Shown here one piece after another: positions 29,840 through 38,390 of a stretch of DNA of 50,109 nt. The DNA is from Porticoccaceae bacterium. Its GTDB lineage: Bacteria > Pseudomonadota > Gammaproteobacteria > Pseudomonadales > Porticoccaceae. The DNA is taken from assembly GCA_029252555.1 (NCBI GenBank), contig JAQXBF010000009.1, forward strand, positions 1-50,109. The letters run 5' to 3'. Both the position numbers and the translations under genes were made by a program. The notes beneath the pieces were generated by a model. It was not told the DNA's origin and did no database searches. It saw nothing but the letters and a program-made list of their open reading frames with translations. The stretch's first letter is position 1; every line of letters starts with the position of its first letter.

Positions 29840-30715
29840 TTAGCTGTCGCTGGCTTCGGGCTTTAATAGCCTGGAGATACGCTCTAGATTCTCGGTTGAA
29901 GCCTGCCCTCGCTGGGCAGCAATGTTCACAGTAGCATTGCCCAATGTGCGGTAGACCTGTTGCCATAAGTCAGTATCGGTTCCGGTTTCAAGCGCTATTA
30001 AATGACTGGTTACAGTCTTGTGATCGCCCCGAGCGATTGGCCCGGTCAGAGCAGACCGGGCGTCGGTGCGAAAGAAATTATCCATAGTTTGCCGAATCAG
30101 AGGCTCTAGGGGATTTGCTTCAGCGCTATCGACGCCAGCGGCCGTTAACATTTGCTGACTAGTCTCTAACAGACTAACGAGGTAGTTACAGGCTGTGACT
30201 GTGGCAGCGTGATAAAGCACTTTGCGATCTGCATCAATGGCAAAAGGCAGGGCACCTATGGCCGTAAATAACGGCGACAAAACTTCCATGGCCTCAGGCT
30301 GGCCTTCCATAGCGCAGTGGCTGCCAGGAAAGCTTTTTAGAGATTGGCTGGGGTTGGAAAAACTATGTATCGGGTGGATTGACGCGGTATAAATAGCTGC
30401 GCCCTCATAGTTAAGGATGCTGGCACTTAATGAGCCGCTACAGTGAAATACAGTATCGCCTGCTCGGAGCACACCTGATTGCCATAGGGCTTCACCCGCT
30501 GCTTCAATATCATCATCTGGCGTGGCTATCAGCCAGATATCTGCATGGGCTAGGTTGGCAAAGGAACCTAAAGTACCAGCACCAATAAAATCTACCGCCT
30601 GCTGAGATGAAGACGGTGAGCGATTAATTATCTGTTGTATCTCGAGCTGACTAGACAGCAGATGACAGATAGTTTTACCCAGCGAGCCAGCACCAATACA
30701 GGATAGCGTTGGCAT
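29840..30715 (-). CDS. Rossmann-like and DUF2520 domain protein
   Basis: The 291-residue protein has an N-terminal NAD(P)-binding fold (CIGAGSLGKT) and a C-terminal all-helical DUF2520 domain (YHAATVTACNYLVSLLE, then RTDARSALTGPIARGD). It resembles the pyrroline-5-carboxylate/ketopantoate reductase superfamily. The substrate is not known for this family. It lies between pdxJ (six bases upstream) and the methyltransferase on one transcript. Confidence 0.85.
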   Translation of the reverse strand: MPTLSCIGAGSLGKTICHLLSSQLEIQQIINRSPSSSQQAVDFIGAGTLGSFANLAHADIWLIATPDDDIEAAGEALWQSGVLRAGDTVFHCSGSLSASILNYEGAAIYTASIHPIHSFSNPSQSLKSFPGSHCAMEGQPEAMEVLSPLFTAIGALPFAIDADRKVLYHAATVTACNYLVSLLETSQQMLTAAGVDSAEANPLEPLIRQTMDNFFRTDARSALTGPIARGDHKTVTSHLIALETGTDTDLWQQVYRTLGNATVNIAAQRGQASTENLERISRLLKPEASDS

Positions 30716-30721
30716 AATGCT

Positions 30722-31468
30722 CTAGCGCAACCGCTCTTTGTAGGCCTGCACTGCATTGGTCATACCCATGGCCAATGAATCTACCGTGAATGCATGACCG
30801 ATGGAGACCTCTAAAAGGGCCGGGATGCTGGCAAATTTAGCCAGATTATCTAAGTTGAGATCATGGCCTGCATTCACACCCATGCCCAGAGAGGTGGCCA
30901 GATTGGCCGCAGCCAGATGTGACTGGAATATGTCTTCAAGCTGATCAGTGCCCCAGGCCGCAGCATAGGGGCCGGTGTAGAGCTCAATGCGATCGACACC
31001 GATCTTTGCAGCCAGTTCAATCTGTGCGAAATCTGGGTCTATAAATAGGCTGACTCGCATGCCCTGATCTTTTAAACGCTTAATAATAGGGGCTAATTGA
31101 GCACCGGATACATTGAGATCAAAGCCATGGTCTGAGGTGAGTTGGTCATTGCCATCAGGAACCAATGTGCATTGATCTGGCTGGGTTTCTTCTACTAGTT
31201 CGATAAACCCGGGGTAATCATTGAGGGCCGGGGCAAAAGGGTTGCCCTCGACGTTGAACTCCACATCTATCACAGGGCTCAGTAACTCGGCGAGTTGGCG
31301 CACATCAGTGGGGCGAATATGCCGTTGGTCGGGGCGCGGGTGCACGGTAATACCCTCAGCACCCTGATCAATACAGAGTTGCCCATGATCAACCACATTG
31401 GGATAGTTCCCCTCTCTGGAGTTTCTGATAAGGGCAATTTTATTGAGATTGATACTCAGGGCTGTCAT
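30722..31468 (-). CDS. pdxJ: Pyridoxine 5'-phosphate synthase PdxJ, Bacteroidetes-like variant
   Basis: PdxJ condenses 1-deoxyxylulose 5-phosphate with 3-amino-2-oxopropyl phosphate to make pyridoxine 5'-phosphate. The 248-residue protein keeps catalytic His43 and His50 (VHPRPDQRHIR), Glu70 (EFNVEG) and the His of NAGHDL near 195. Its wording (INLNKIALIRN, VHPRPDQRH, EFNVEGNP, ELYTGPYA, SIGHAFTVDSL) is that of the Bacteroidetes-type enzyme, not the usual proteobacterial one (NIDHIATLRNAR, LEMAVT, NIGHAIIGRAV). It also lacks the recO/acpS neighbours. ATG at 31468 is chosen because GGTGA lies five bases upstream; GTG at 31477 is the alternative. Confidence 0.9.
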   Translation of the reverse strand: MTALSINLNKIALIRNSREGNYPNVVDHGQLCIDQGAEGITVHPRPDQRHIRPTDVRQLAELLSPVIDVEFNVEGNPFAPALNDYPGFIELVEETQPDQCTLVPDGNDQLTSDHGFDLNVSGAQLAPIIKRLKDQGMRVSLFIDPDFAQIELAAKIGVDRIELYTGPYAAAWGTDQLEDIFQSHLAAANLATSLGMGVNAGHDLNLDNLAKFASIPALLEVSIGHAFTVDSLAMGMTNAVQAYKERLR

Positions 31469-31480
31469 GGCAGTCACCAG

Positions 31481-32122
31481 TTACCGAAGGGGAACCGGCT
31501 TTTCAATCGCTGCCGCTGGCCCTGGCTCGGCGAGGGGCGCCCAAGATTCTGGATTAACGAGCCGAGCACTAAGAATACGAATCGGTTTAACGGGCACATC
31601 AGCGTAATAACCCTGGGTTTGAGTTTCGACAGCGGCGATGGCATCAACCACATTCATACCTGAAACTACGGCACCAAACACCGCATAACCTTTGTTACTG
31701 CCTTTGGGGTTAAGAAAACCATTGCTCTTATGATTAATAAAAAATTGAGAGGTGGCACTATCTGGGTCATTGGTACGAGCCATTGCCAGAGTGCCGCGCT
31801 TGTTTTTAAGGCCATTGGCAGATTCATTAACAATAGAACCCCGGCTGGATGCTCGGGCACTAAAATCAAAGGTGAAGCCACCAGTCTGAATCATAAAACC
31901 CTTTATCACCCGATGGAAAATCAAACCATTATAATGATAATCGTTGACCAACTTAACAAAGTTATCCACGCTGACGGGAGCTGCTTTGGGGAATAGTTCG
32001 ACAACAATATCACCCATCTCGGTCTTAATATTAACCTGGGGGTTATCCTGTGCGGCTTGGGATAGACCAGTGGCAAATACCAGAGTAAATGCCATAGCTA
32101 GGTGAGCAATAATTTTCTTCAT
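31481..32122 (-). CDS. ppiA: Periplasmic peptidyl-prolyl cis-trans isomerase, cyclophilin type
   Basis: This cyclophilin speeds proline isomerisation during folding of exported proteins. The first 23 residues are a signal peptide (MKKIIAHLAMAFTLVFA, cleavage after SQA). The catalytic domain has FHRVIKGFMIQTGG, the SATSQFFIN core and VFGAVVSGMNVVD. A proline-rich tail (AEPGPAAAIEKPVPLR) follows. The frame extends 13 codons upstream but the signal peptide and GGAG before 32122 fix the start. It lies 12 bases ahead of pdxJ. Confidence 0.93.
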   Translation of the reverse strand: MKKIIAHLAMAFTLVFATGLSQAAQDNPQVNIKTEMGDIVVELFPKAAPVSVDNFVKLVNDYHYNGLIFHRVIKGFMIQTGGFTFDFSARASSRGSIVNESANGLKNKRGTLAMARTNDPDSATSQFFINHKSNGFLNPKGSNKGYAVFGAVVSGMNVVDAIAAVETQTQGYYADVPVKPIRILSARLVNPESWAPLAEPGPAAAIEKPVPLR

Positions 32123-32151
32123 CAGTAAACTCCGCGCTGGTTGATTGAGCT

Positions 32152-32919
32152 TTATTGCCACTCGGAGAAGCGTTTTCTGCCCCGCAGTTTAGGGATTAGC
32201 ACAACCAGAATTGCGCCCAAAAAGACGGTTAAACCACCGTATAAAAATGACTGGTTGCGCTTATCTTTTTGCAGGTCATTTAAATTAGCTTTGAGCACAT
32301 CACTCTCGCCCTGGAGCATATGGTTTTGCTTAACCAGGAGCTGGTTCTGTTTGTTAAGTGCGATGGCGTCAGAAGATACCTCTTTGATCGCGGCCAACTC
32401 AGAGACTAGATTATCTTCTCTGCCCTCGGTGCTATCCAGTTTCCCGCGCAGAGATTTAGACTGCTGGCGAAGATCACCCATAATCTCCTCTAGCTGACTA
32501 TTTCGATCTGCTAGTTTCTTCATTCGCACTTGGTCTTTGGCTAGCTGCATGCTGGCTACAGGGGAGTCCACTAGATGTTGCTGTTCCATCCAGCCCTCAA
32601 CGCCTTTATCGGTAAGCACTAGGCCCCAGCCCTCGCGGATTTCAAGCAGCTTTAGTTCGGTCCCGGTTTTGATGCCCCTGTGAACGATCTTACAGCGTCG
32701 GCAGGGTGTTTCACGAAGAGGAACATAGAATTCATCCGATACAAAGCGCACCAGAGGTGCGGCAAGTCGTTGGGTGGCAACCTCAGGAGGCTTTTCTGCT
32801 TCAGCGGCCTGCACCGTCACTTCTGCGGCTTCTGCAGCTGCTTCGCTCGGGTTTTGCGCCATGGCATTGGGAGCAAAATAGGTGGCAATAATAAGGATGG
32901 CAAGGGTTAGATATTTCAT
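32152..32919 (-). CDS. TIGR04211-type SH3 domain membrane protein
   Basis: This 255-residue envelope protein starts with a signal peptide (MKYLTLAILIIATYF, cleavage near AMA). An Ala/Glu-rich linker is followed by a bacterial SH3 domain (about 58-115, with VPLRETPCRRCKIV and GWGLVLTDKGVEGWM), a coiled coil (about 125-220), and a C-terminal membrane span (FLYGGLTVFLGAILVVLIP) followed by basic residues. This layout matches the YgiM-like TIGR04211 family. Function is not settled; murein binding is a guess. It heads the ppiA-pdxJ-DUF2520-methyltransferase series. Confidence 0.87.
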   Translation of the reverse strand: MKYLTLAILIIATYFAPNAMAQNPSEAAAEAAEVTVQAAEAEKPPEVATQRLAAPLVRFVSDEFYVPLRETPCRRCKIVHRGIKTGTELKLLEIREGWGLVLTDKGVEGWMEQQHLVDSPVASMQLAKDQVRMKKLADRNSQLEEIMGDLRQQSKSLRGKLDSTEGREDNLVSELAAIKEVSSDAIALNKQNQLLVKQNHMLQGESDVLKANLNDLQKDKRNQSFLYGGLTVFLGAILVVLIPKLRGRKRFSEWQ

Positions 32920-33023
32920 AGCTCTACTATCTTAAATTTTAAAGGGACAGATCATACTCTGATCTACGATAAATGATAACTGTTCAGGTCGCTACTCAAG
33001 TAGCTCGCTGGGGGATTGTTTAT

Positions 33024-33323
33024 CTACGGAAGCACCTTCTTAAATGGTTTTACCTTCACATTGACATAAACGCCAGCATCTACATAGGGGTCGGCATCGG
33101 CCCAGCTCTGTGCGGCCTCTAAACTAGCAAATTCGGCAACCACCAAACTGCCGGTGAACCCATCTTCTCCCGGCTCCATATTATCAATCGCTGGATGGGG
33201 CCCTGCTAACAGCAAACGGCCCTCATCTTTCAATGCATGAAGCCGCTCGAGATGAGCAGGGCGAGAAGCGAGACGCGCAGCCAAACTGTTGTCAATATCT
33301 TCACTAATAATGGCGTACCACAT
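33024..33323 (-). CDS. yciI: YciI-like protein
   Basis: This 99-residue protein of the YCII family (ferredoxin-like fold) has [35 protein letters not shown] and a [13 protein letters not shown] segment, all family features. The conserved His and Asp residues suggest an enzymatic role, but no reaction is established. AAGGA precedes the start. A 104-base gap separates it from the SH3 gene. Confidence 0.9.
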   Translation of the reverse strand: MWYAIISEDIDNSLAARLASRPAHLERLHALKDEGRLLLAGPHPAIDNMEPGEDGFTGSLVVAEFASLEAAQSWADADPYVDAGVYVNVKVKPFKKVLP

Positions 33324-33361
33324 AATGACTGGATTCCTTTTTACATGGATTAATGATCAGA

Positions 33362-34093
33362 TTATTTTTGCTTAATTATGTCTTCAACGGACATGCCCGT
33401 TAACTTGGTGATACCTCTAAAAAGATAAAACATATCACCTAGTAAAACCAAGGTTGCTGGCAGGGCAATGACTGGGTAACTCAAGGCTGTCATTTTACCA
33501 AGCTGCTCGTTCCAAAGCACTGTGCCCGGGTCTGCGGTTAGGATAATCACAGCCAAAAGGTAGTTCAGTATCGAGGACAGAAAGAAAGAACCGGCTAAAA
33601 TCCAAGAGGCATTAACCAGCAATTTATCAAACGCTGGCTGACAACCGTTGTCCTGCAATGCCTGATTGATTTTTTTGGTTTCGAAAATGGAGTCGTTGAG
33701 CAAAAACGTATGGATTAATGGCTGCGAGGTTTTTAGGGAAATCAATGTGGCTAAACCAATAATGGCGGGCACTGCAGCCTCTTTAATGGCAATGTAAATG
33801 GCATCTAATTCCATCAGGCTAATACCGCCAGTGAGGCCGATACTCACAATACCCAAAGCAGAAAAGGCATTCACTTTGCCACGATTAACCAAGTAATGGC
33901 CACCATAAATAACTGGAAACGCCAGTGCCACAACAATGGCAAACTTTATACCCAGGTAACCTGGTTCGCTCAGCATAGTCAAAATAAGCGTAGGAACAAC
34001 CACGTTGCAACCGATATTCAGCAGCAGATTCTCCTGCTTTTCAGGCAACTCAGTATCAAGGGTGTCTGACGATGTTGATTTTGGATTTTGCAT
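33362..34093 (-). CDS. Integral membrane protein, resembles VC0807 family
   Basis: The roughly 243-residue protein has about six hydrophobic segments, beginning with NIGCNVVVPTLILTMLSEPGYLG and including FAIVVALAFPVIYGG and ISLMELDAIYIAIKEAAVPAIIG. The pattern matches what I recall of the VC0807 family, itself related to septation protein A, but the link is from memory. ATG at 34093 is a tentative start; the frame extends to a GTG at 34159. It is followed by yciI 38 bases later. The AT-rich 220-base gap upstream shows no gene. Confidence 0.75.
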   Translation of the reverse strand: MQNPKSTSSDTLDTELPEKQENLLLNIGCNVVVPTLILTMLSEPGYLGIKFAIVVALAFPVIYGGHYLVNRGKVNAFSALGIVSIGLTGGISLMELDAIYIAIKEAAVPAIIGLATLISLKTSQPLIHTFLLNDSIFETKKINQALQDNGCQPAFDKLLVNASWILAGSFFLSSILNYLLAVIILTADPGTVLWNEQLGKMTALSYPVIALPATLVLLGDMFYLFRGITKLTGMSVEDIIKQK

Positions 34094-34313
34094 AGGTAGA
34101 TAGCGGGTCTCAGGCTTTGCTGCATTGTAACCGCTGGCGAGTAATTGTCGAGAAACCACAGGGTTTATTTACTAGCGACTAGTTTCAGTTAGAAGTAAAA
34201 CTTCGTTTTTGTACCGCCTGCCAAAGATATTATTGAAATGCCTTAACTAATGATCTATTAATTTATACTAACTGGAAAATTTATTAGAAATATACTGTAA
34301 CTCATTAATATAT

Positions 34314-35180
34314 ATGGAAATAGTTCTCCATAAAGAAAAACGTAACGACTACTGTTTCTACCAGACAGATATGGAAGCGGAGATTGCCGAGCGTCTAGAG
34401 ATGGAGCGCGAACTGCGACAAGCAATTGAGCGAGATGATTTGGTGTTGTTTTACCAACCTAAAATGGACTTTAAGACCGGCCTACTAATCGGTGCCGAAG
34501 CATTGGTGCGCCGCGAGCATCCGGGTGAGGGTATTATTGGGCCCAATGTGTTTATCCCCTTGGCCGAAGAGAGCGGCTTAATTAATAAACTCAGCGATTG
34601 GGTGCTGGAAGAGGGTGTCCGCCAATTAAAAACATGGATTAGCAGAGGCTATAAATTGACTCTGGCCCTAAACCTTTCCGTCAAAGATTTAATAGCCGAG
34701 GAGCTTTATAGCCAGCTTGAAAACTTAATGAAGCGCAATAAATTGCCCCGGAATTTGCTTGAGATAGAGATTACAGAAAGCACCCTAATGAATCACCCCG
34801 AACTCATGAGTACAGAGCTGATGAAAATTAAAGACCTAGGTATTTCAGTGGCAATGGATGATTTTGGCAGTGGCTATTCTTCATTAAATAATCTCAGGCG
34901 GCTGCCAGTGGATGTACTAAAGATAGACCGCTCGTTTATTCAGGATATAGAGACAGACCCAAGCGATGGCGCCATCGTCTCGGGAATTATTGCCCTAGCT
35001 GGAACATTGAGTATGGAGACCGTCGCCGAGGGCGCAGAAACTGAGGGCCAGAAAAAAATTCTCAAAAACCTTGGCTGCAATAGTTTCCAAGGTTATCTGG
35101 TGGCCAAGCCCCAGCCAGCAGATCAGTTTGAAGCTCAATTCTTGGTTAACAACAAAACAACCCTCTTAGACACTCACTAA
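34314..35180 (+). CDS. EAL-domain cyclic-di-GMP phosphodiesterase, lacking its GGDEF half
   Basis: EAL enzymes linearise cyclic di-GMP. All catalytic positions are present: GAEALVR (the EAL motif), ALNLSVKDL, EIEITEST, AMDDFGSGYSS, VLKIDRSF and VAEGAET. The first 30 residues (EIVLHKEKRNDYCFYQTDM) look like the tail of a GGDEF domain (ADIALYKAK...GRNxYxFY) followed by the ERLEMERELRQAI linker found between GGDEF and EAL. The diguanylate cyclase part itself is not upstream, and no good ribosome site precedes the ATG. So this appears to be a 5'-truncated gene that may still encode an active enzyme. Confidence 0.88.
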   Translation: MEIVLHKEKRNDYCFYQTDMEAEIAERLEMERELRQAIERDDLVLFYQPKMDFKTGLLIGAEALVRREHPGEGIIGPNVFIPLAEESGLINKLSDWVLEEGVRQLKTWISRGYKLTLALNLSVKDLIAEELYSQLENLMKRNKLPRNLLEIEITESTLMNHPELMSTELMKIKDLGISVAMDDFGSGYSSLNNLRRLPVDVLKIDRSFIQDIETDPSDGAIVSGIIALAGTLSMETVAEGAETEGQKKILKNLGCNSFQGYLVAKPQPADQFEAQFLVNNKTTLLDTH

Positions 35181-35192
35181 AGAACCAAGCTG

Positions 35193-35201
35193 TGTGATAA
35201 T
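35193..35201 (+). promoter_or_regulatory. Possible yciO promoter (extended -10)
   Basis: TG-T-GATAAT (five of six in the hexamer) lies 13-21 bases past the EAL stop and about 38 bases before yciO. No -35 box is evident, as is common with an extended -10. Confidence 0.35.
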
Positions 35202-35238
35202 ACCGCCCGAATTTTGGCAGTATTTTTTAGAGAGCAGT

Positions 35239-35856
35239 ATGAGTCAGTATTTTTCTATCCATCCGGAGAACCCCCAGCATCGTTTGATCGCTCAGGCTGC
35301 AGATATTGTTCGCCGCGGCGGCCTTATTGTGTATCCCACGGATTCGGTTTATGCCCTCGGGTGCCATATTGGTGATAAGCAGGCCCTTGAGCGCATCCGC
35401 AATATACGCCAAGTAGACAAACACCATAACTTTACCTTGCTGTGCCGTGACCTCTCAGAGTTGGCCAACTATGCTCGTGTCGATAACAGTGATTTTCGAA
35501 TTTTAAAAGCCAGTACGCCTGGAGCCTTCACCTTTATTCTGCCAGCCACCTCGGAGGTGCCCAAACGGCTAATGCACCCCAAGCGTAAAACCATTGGTAT
35601 CCGCGTGCCCGACAGCCCCATTGCCCAGGCCCTGCTAGGCGAATTGGGAGAGCCTATGATGAGCGTGACGCTGATTATGCCCAATGATGAATACCCCCTT
35701 ACCGACCCCTACGATATTCGCCAGACGCTCGATTCTCAGGTGGATGCCATTATTGATGGCGGTTACTGTGGCCTTGAACCCACCACGGTTGTGGATATGA
35801 CCGGTGATCGGCCAGAGATGATTCGTCAGGGAATGGGTGATTTTTCACTTATCTGA
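35239..35856 (+). CDS. yciO: YciO, Sua5/YrdC-family protein
   Basis: YciO is a paralogue of TsaC, the enzyme that makes threonylcarbamoyl-AMP for tRNA A37. The 205-residue protein follows E. coli YciO closely: MSQYFSIHPENPQHRLI start, YPTDSVYALGC, DKHHNFTLLCRDLSEL and KRKTIGIRVP. YciO's own role is less clear than TsaC's. ATG at 35239 is fixed by this match and by AGAGAG upstream; the open frame extends 15 codons further without similarity. It precedes scpA, a common gammaproteobacterial order. Confidence 0.93.
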   Translation: MSQYFSIHPENPQHRLIAQAADIVRRGGLIVYPTDSVYALGCHIGDKQALERIRNIRQVDKHHNFTLLCRDLSELANYARVDNSDFRILKASTPGAFTFILPATSEVPKRLMHPKRKTIGIRVPDSPIAQALLGELGEPMMSVTLIMPNDEYPLTDPYDIRQTLDSQVDAIIDGGYCGLEPTTVVDMTGDRPEMIRQGMGDFSLI

Positions 35857-35864
35857 TTTTGATG

Positions 35865-35893
35865 ATGCTGAAAAGCTACATTGTGGTTATAAT
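35865..35893 (+). promoter_or_regulatory. Probable promoter for scpA-scpB-rluB
   Basis: A perfect TATAAT (35888-35893) lies 17 bases after a weak -35 (ATGCTG, 35865-35870). A start near 35900 would leave only about 10 bases before the scpA ATG at 35910, which favours the in-frame GTG at 35922, preceded by GGGA. Confidence 0.45.
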
Positions 35894-35909
35894 CCGCTCC
35901 TGAATACTG

Positions 35910-36800
35910 ATGGGATATCAAGTGTCTAGAGAAGCAACCTCAATCGACGATCTGCAGCCTGCAATCGACAGTGCTGAAATCACTCCTCAAGAAGCCTCTG
36001 TGGCGATTCCGCGTCCCCAGCAAGAGGAGATGCCCTTTGCTGTAGTGCAGGGCAAAGAGCTCACCGTACTGCCCAAAGACCTTTATATCCCGCCAGATGC
36101 TTTAGAAGTTATTCTGGAGGCCTTTGAGGGCCCTCTAGACTTGTTACTCTATCTTATTCGTCGCCAAAACCTCGATATCCTCGAGATCAATGTGGCCGAA
36201 ATTACCCGCCAATATATGGGCTATATCGACCTGATGACATCCATTCAGTTGGAGTTGGCCGCCGAGTATCTGGTGATGGCCGCAATGCTGGCAGAGATCA
36301 AATCTCGCATGTTGCTGCCTCGTCAACCCGTCGATGAAGAAGATGAGGGCGACCCCAGAGCCGAATTAATTCGTCGCCTGCAGGAATATGAGCGGTTTAA
36401 AACCGCCGCCGAAGATGTTGATGAAATGCCCCGCATGGGCCGTGATATTCATCAGGCCAGTGCTGAAGCTCCAGACCTCGAGCAGCAGCGGCCTCATCCA
36501 GAGGTTGATATGCGCGAATTATTAACCGCGTTAGCCGACGTTTTGCGTCGTGCAGAAATGTTTGAGAGCCACCAGATTGAGCTAGAAAAACTGTCTACTC
36601 GCGAGCGTATGTCTCAGGTGTTGGAGAATATTCGCGGCCATCAGTTTGTGCCCTTTGTCAGCCTGTTTAAAGAATCAGAGGGCCGTCGTGGGGTTGTGGT
36701 GACTTTCCTCGCCATCATGGAATTAATTAAAGAGTCATTAATCGAGATTGTGCAGAGCGAATCTTTTGGTCCAATACACGTGAAAGCAAGAACATCATGA
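35910..36800 (+). CDS. scpA: Segregation and condensation protein ScpA
   Basis: ScpA is the kleisin that bridges the two SMC heads. The motif VILEAFEGPLDLLLYLIRRQNLDILEI is the family signature, and the C-terminal winged-helix part ends near SLIEIVQSESFGPIHV. The first 60 residues are a variable extension. Start is uncertain: ATG at 35910 (used) or GTG at 35922, which fits the promoter and ribosome site better. It overlaps scpB by four bases. Confidence 0.95.
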   Translation: MGYQVSREATSIDDLQPAIDSAEITPQEASVAIPRPQQEEMPFAVVQGKELTVLPKDLYIPPDALEVILEAFEGPLDLLLYLIRRQNLDILEINVAEITRQYMGYIDLMTSIQLELAAEYLVMAAMLAEIKSRMLLPRQPVDEEDEGDPRAELIRRLQEYERFKTAAEDVDEMPRMGRDIHQASAEAPDLEQQRPHPEVDMRELLTALADVLRRAEMFESHQIELEKLSTRERMSQVLENIRGHQFVPFVSLFKESEGRRGVVVTFLAIMELIKESLIEIVQSESFGPIHVKARTS

Positions 36801-37525
36801 ATCCAGATTTAATCAGAAAAATTATTGAAGGCGCGCTGTTGGCAGCGGGCAAGCCCTTGGATATCCCGCGCCTGGAAAGCCTGTTTAACGATGAAGATCG
36901 GCCGCCCCGAGACCAGATAAAAGCGGCTCTGGAAGAGATCGAAGGCGACTGTCGCGAGCGCGGTTTTGAATTAAAGCAGGTGGCCAGCGGTTATCGTTTT
37001 CAGGTGCGTCAAGAGCTAGCCAGCTGGGTCAATCGCCTGTGGGAAGAAAAGCCCAAGCGTTATTCTCGCGCCATGCTGGAGACATTGTCTCTGATCGCTT
37101 ACCGTCAGCCCCTGACTCGAGGCGATATTGAACTGGTGCGCGGCGTTGCCGTGAGCTCTGATATTATTAAAACGCTCCAAGAGCGTGGCTGGGTGAGAGT
37201 GGTGGGGTACAGAGATGTGCCGGGCAAGCCAGCTCTTTACGCTACCACTAAACAGTTTCTCGACTACTTTAATTTAAAGAGTTTAGAGCACCTGCCGGCG
37301 CTGGGAGAGATCAAAGATTTGGCCGAGTTAGACCCTGAACTTGAACTGAGTTTGGGCGATAAACCAGCGGACGCGGGTTCAATTCCCGCCGCTCCTCAGG
37401 CAGCCAATGATGAGTTTGAGTTAGATCAGCAAGTTGATGGTGTAGATGAAGAAGTGGCCGACGTCGACACAGACAATGAACATAGCACCACAGCAAATAT
37501 AAGCAGCGCAACAAATCATGAGTGA
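36797..37525 (+). CDS. scpB: Segregation and condensation protein ScpB
   Basis: ScpB dimers bind ScpA in the SMC complex. The 242-residue protein has the two winged-helix domains, with IEGALLAAGKPLDIPRLESLF and TLSLIAYRQPLTRGDIELVRGV. The last 60 residues are an acidic tail (VDGVDEEVADVDTDNEH), longer than in minimal ScpB. It overlaps scpA by four bases and rluB by eight. Confidence 0.95.
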   Translation: MNPDLIRKIIEGALLAAGKPLDIPRLESLFNDEDRPPRDQIKAALEEIEGDCRERGFELKQVASGYRFQVRQELASWVNRLWEEKPKRYSRAMLETLSLIAYRQPLTRGDIELVRGVAVSSDIIKTLQERGWVRVVGYRDVPGKPALYATTKQFLDYFNLKSLEHLPALGEIKDLAELDPELELSLGDKPADAGSIPAAPQAANDEFELDQQVDGVDEEVADVDTDNEHSTTANISSATNHE

Positions 37526-38357
37526 AAAACTACAGAAAGTATTAGCCACCGCAGGCCTTGGTTCCCGTCGCGAATTAGAAAAATGGATCTCTGCTGGCCG
37601 CGTATCGGTCAATGGTTCTGTGGCTAAATTAGGCGATCGTGCAGAAGCCCAGGATCGCATTATGGTTGATGGTCGCACGATTAAAATTGTCACCGACGAC
37701 AACCCCAGAGTTTTGATGTACAGCAAGCCCGAGGGTGAGGTGAGCACTACTTCTGACCCAGAGGGCAGGCCCACCGTTTTCGATAGCTTGCCGCGGTTAA
37801 ATCGTGGTCGTTGGATTGCGATCGGGCGGCTGGATATTAATACCAGTGGCTTACTGCTGTTTACCAACCATGGAGAACTGGCGAATCGGTTGATGCACCC
37901 GTCTTATGAAGTTAAGCGCGAGTATATGGCGCGTATTCATGGTGAAGTAGACGAGGCAATGATTGAGCGCCTTACGGATGGGGTTATTCTCGACGATGGT
38001 ATTGCCAAGTTTCAAACCGTCAAGGCGCAACATGCACGCACTGGTGATGAGCGCGGGGGCAGCAACAATTGGTTCCGTGTCATCCTTGCTGAAGGCCGTA
38101 CTCGAGAAGTGCGCCGTCTGTGGGAATCTCAGGATGTTGAGGTCAATCGCCTGAAGCGTATTAGTTATGGGCCTATTGAGTTACCCTCTATTGTGCGCCG
38201 TTCAGAGTTTATCGAGCTTGATCCCAAGCAGGTTGTTTCGCTGTTTCGCGTGGTGGCACTTAAGCCGCCCAGATTTAGTGAAAAGAATGTCTATCGGGAT
38301 ATGCGTGAGCGCAAAGAGAAGAAATTGCGCGCTCGCGGTGATACCAGTAAGCGCTGA
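37518..38357 (+). CDS. rluB: 23S rRNA pseudouridine synthase RluB
   Basis: RluB makes pseudouridine 2605 in 23S rRNA. The protein begins with an S4 domain (EKLQKVLATAGLGSRRELEKWI) and has the RsuA-family catalytic motif GRLDINTSGLLLF with Asp106. A basic tail (RERKEKKLRARG) ends the protein. The start overlaps the last eight bases of scpB. RluB rather than RsuA, RluE or RluF is chosen from length and gene context. Confidence 0.93.
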   Translation: MSEKLQKVLATAGLGSRRELEKWISAGRVSVNGSVAKLGDRAEAQDRIMVDGRTIKIVTDDNPRVLMYSKPEGEVSTTSDPEGRPTVFDSLPRLNRGRWIAIGRLDINTSGLLLFTNHGELANRLMHPSYEVKREYMARIHGEVDEAMIERLTDGVILDDGIAKFQTVKAQHARTGDERGGSNNWFRVILAEGRTREVRRLWESQDVEVNRLKRISYGPIELPSIVRRSEFIELDPKQVVSLFRVVALKPPRFSEKNVYRDMRERKEKKLRARGDTSKR

Positions 38358-38390
38358 GGTTCGCTTTATCTAGGAGCCGCTAAGGACTCT

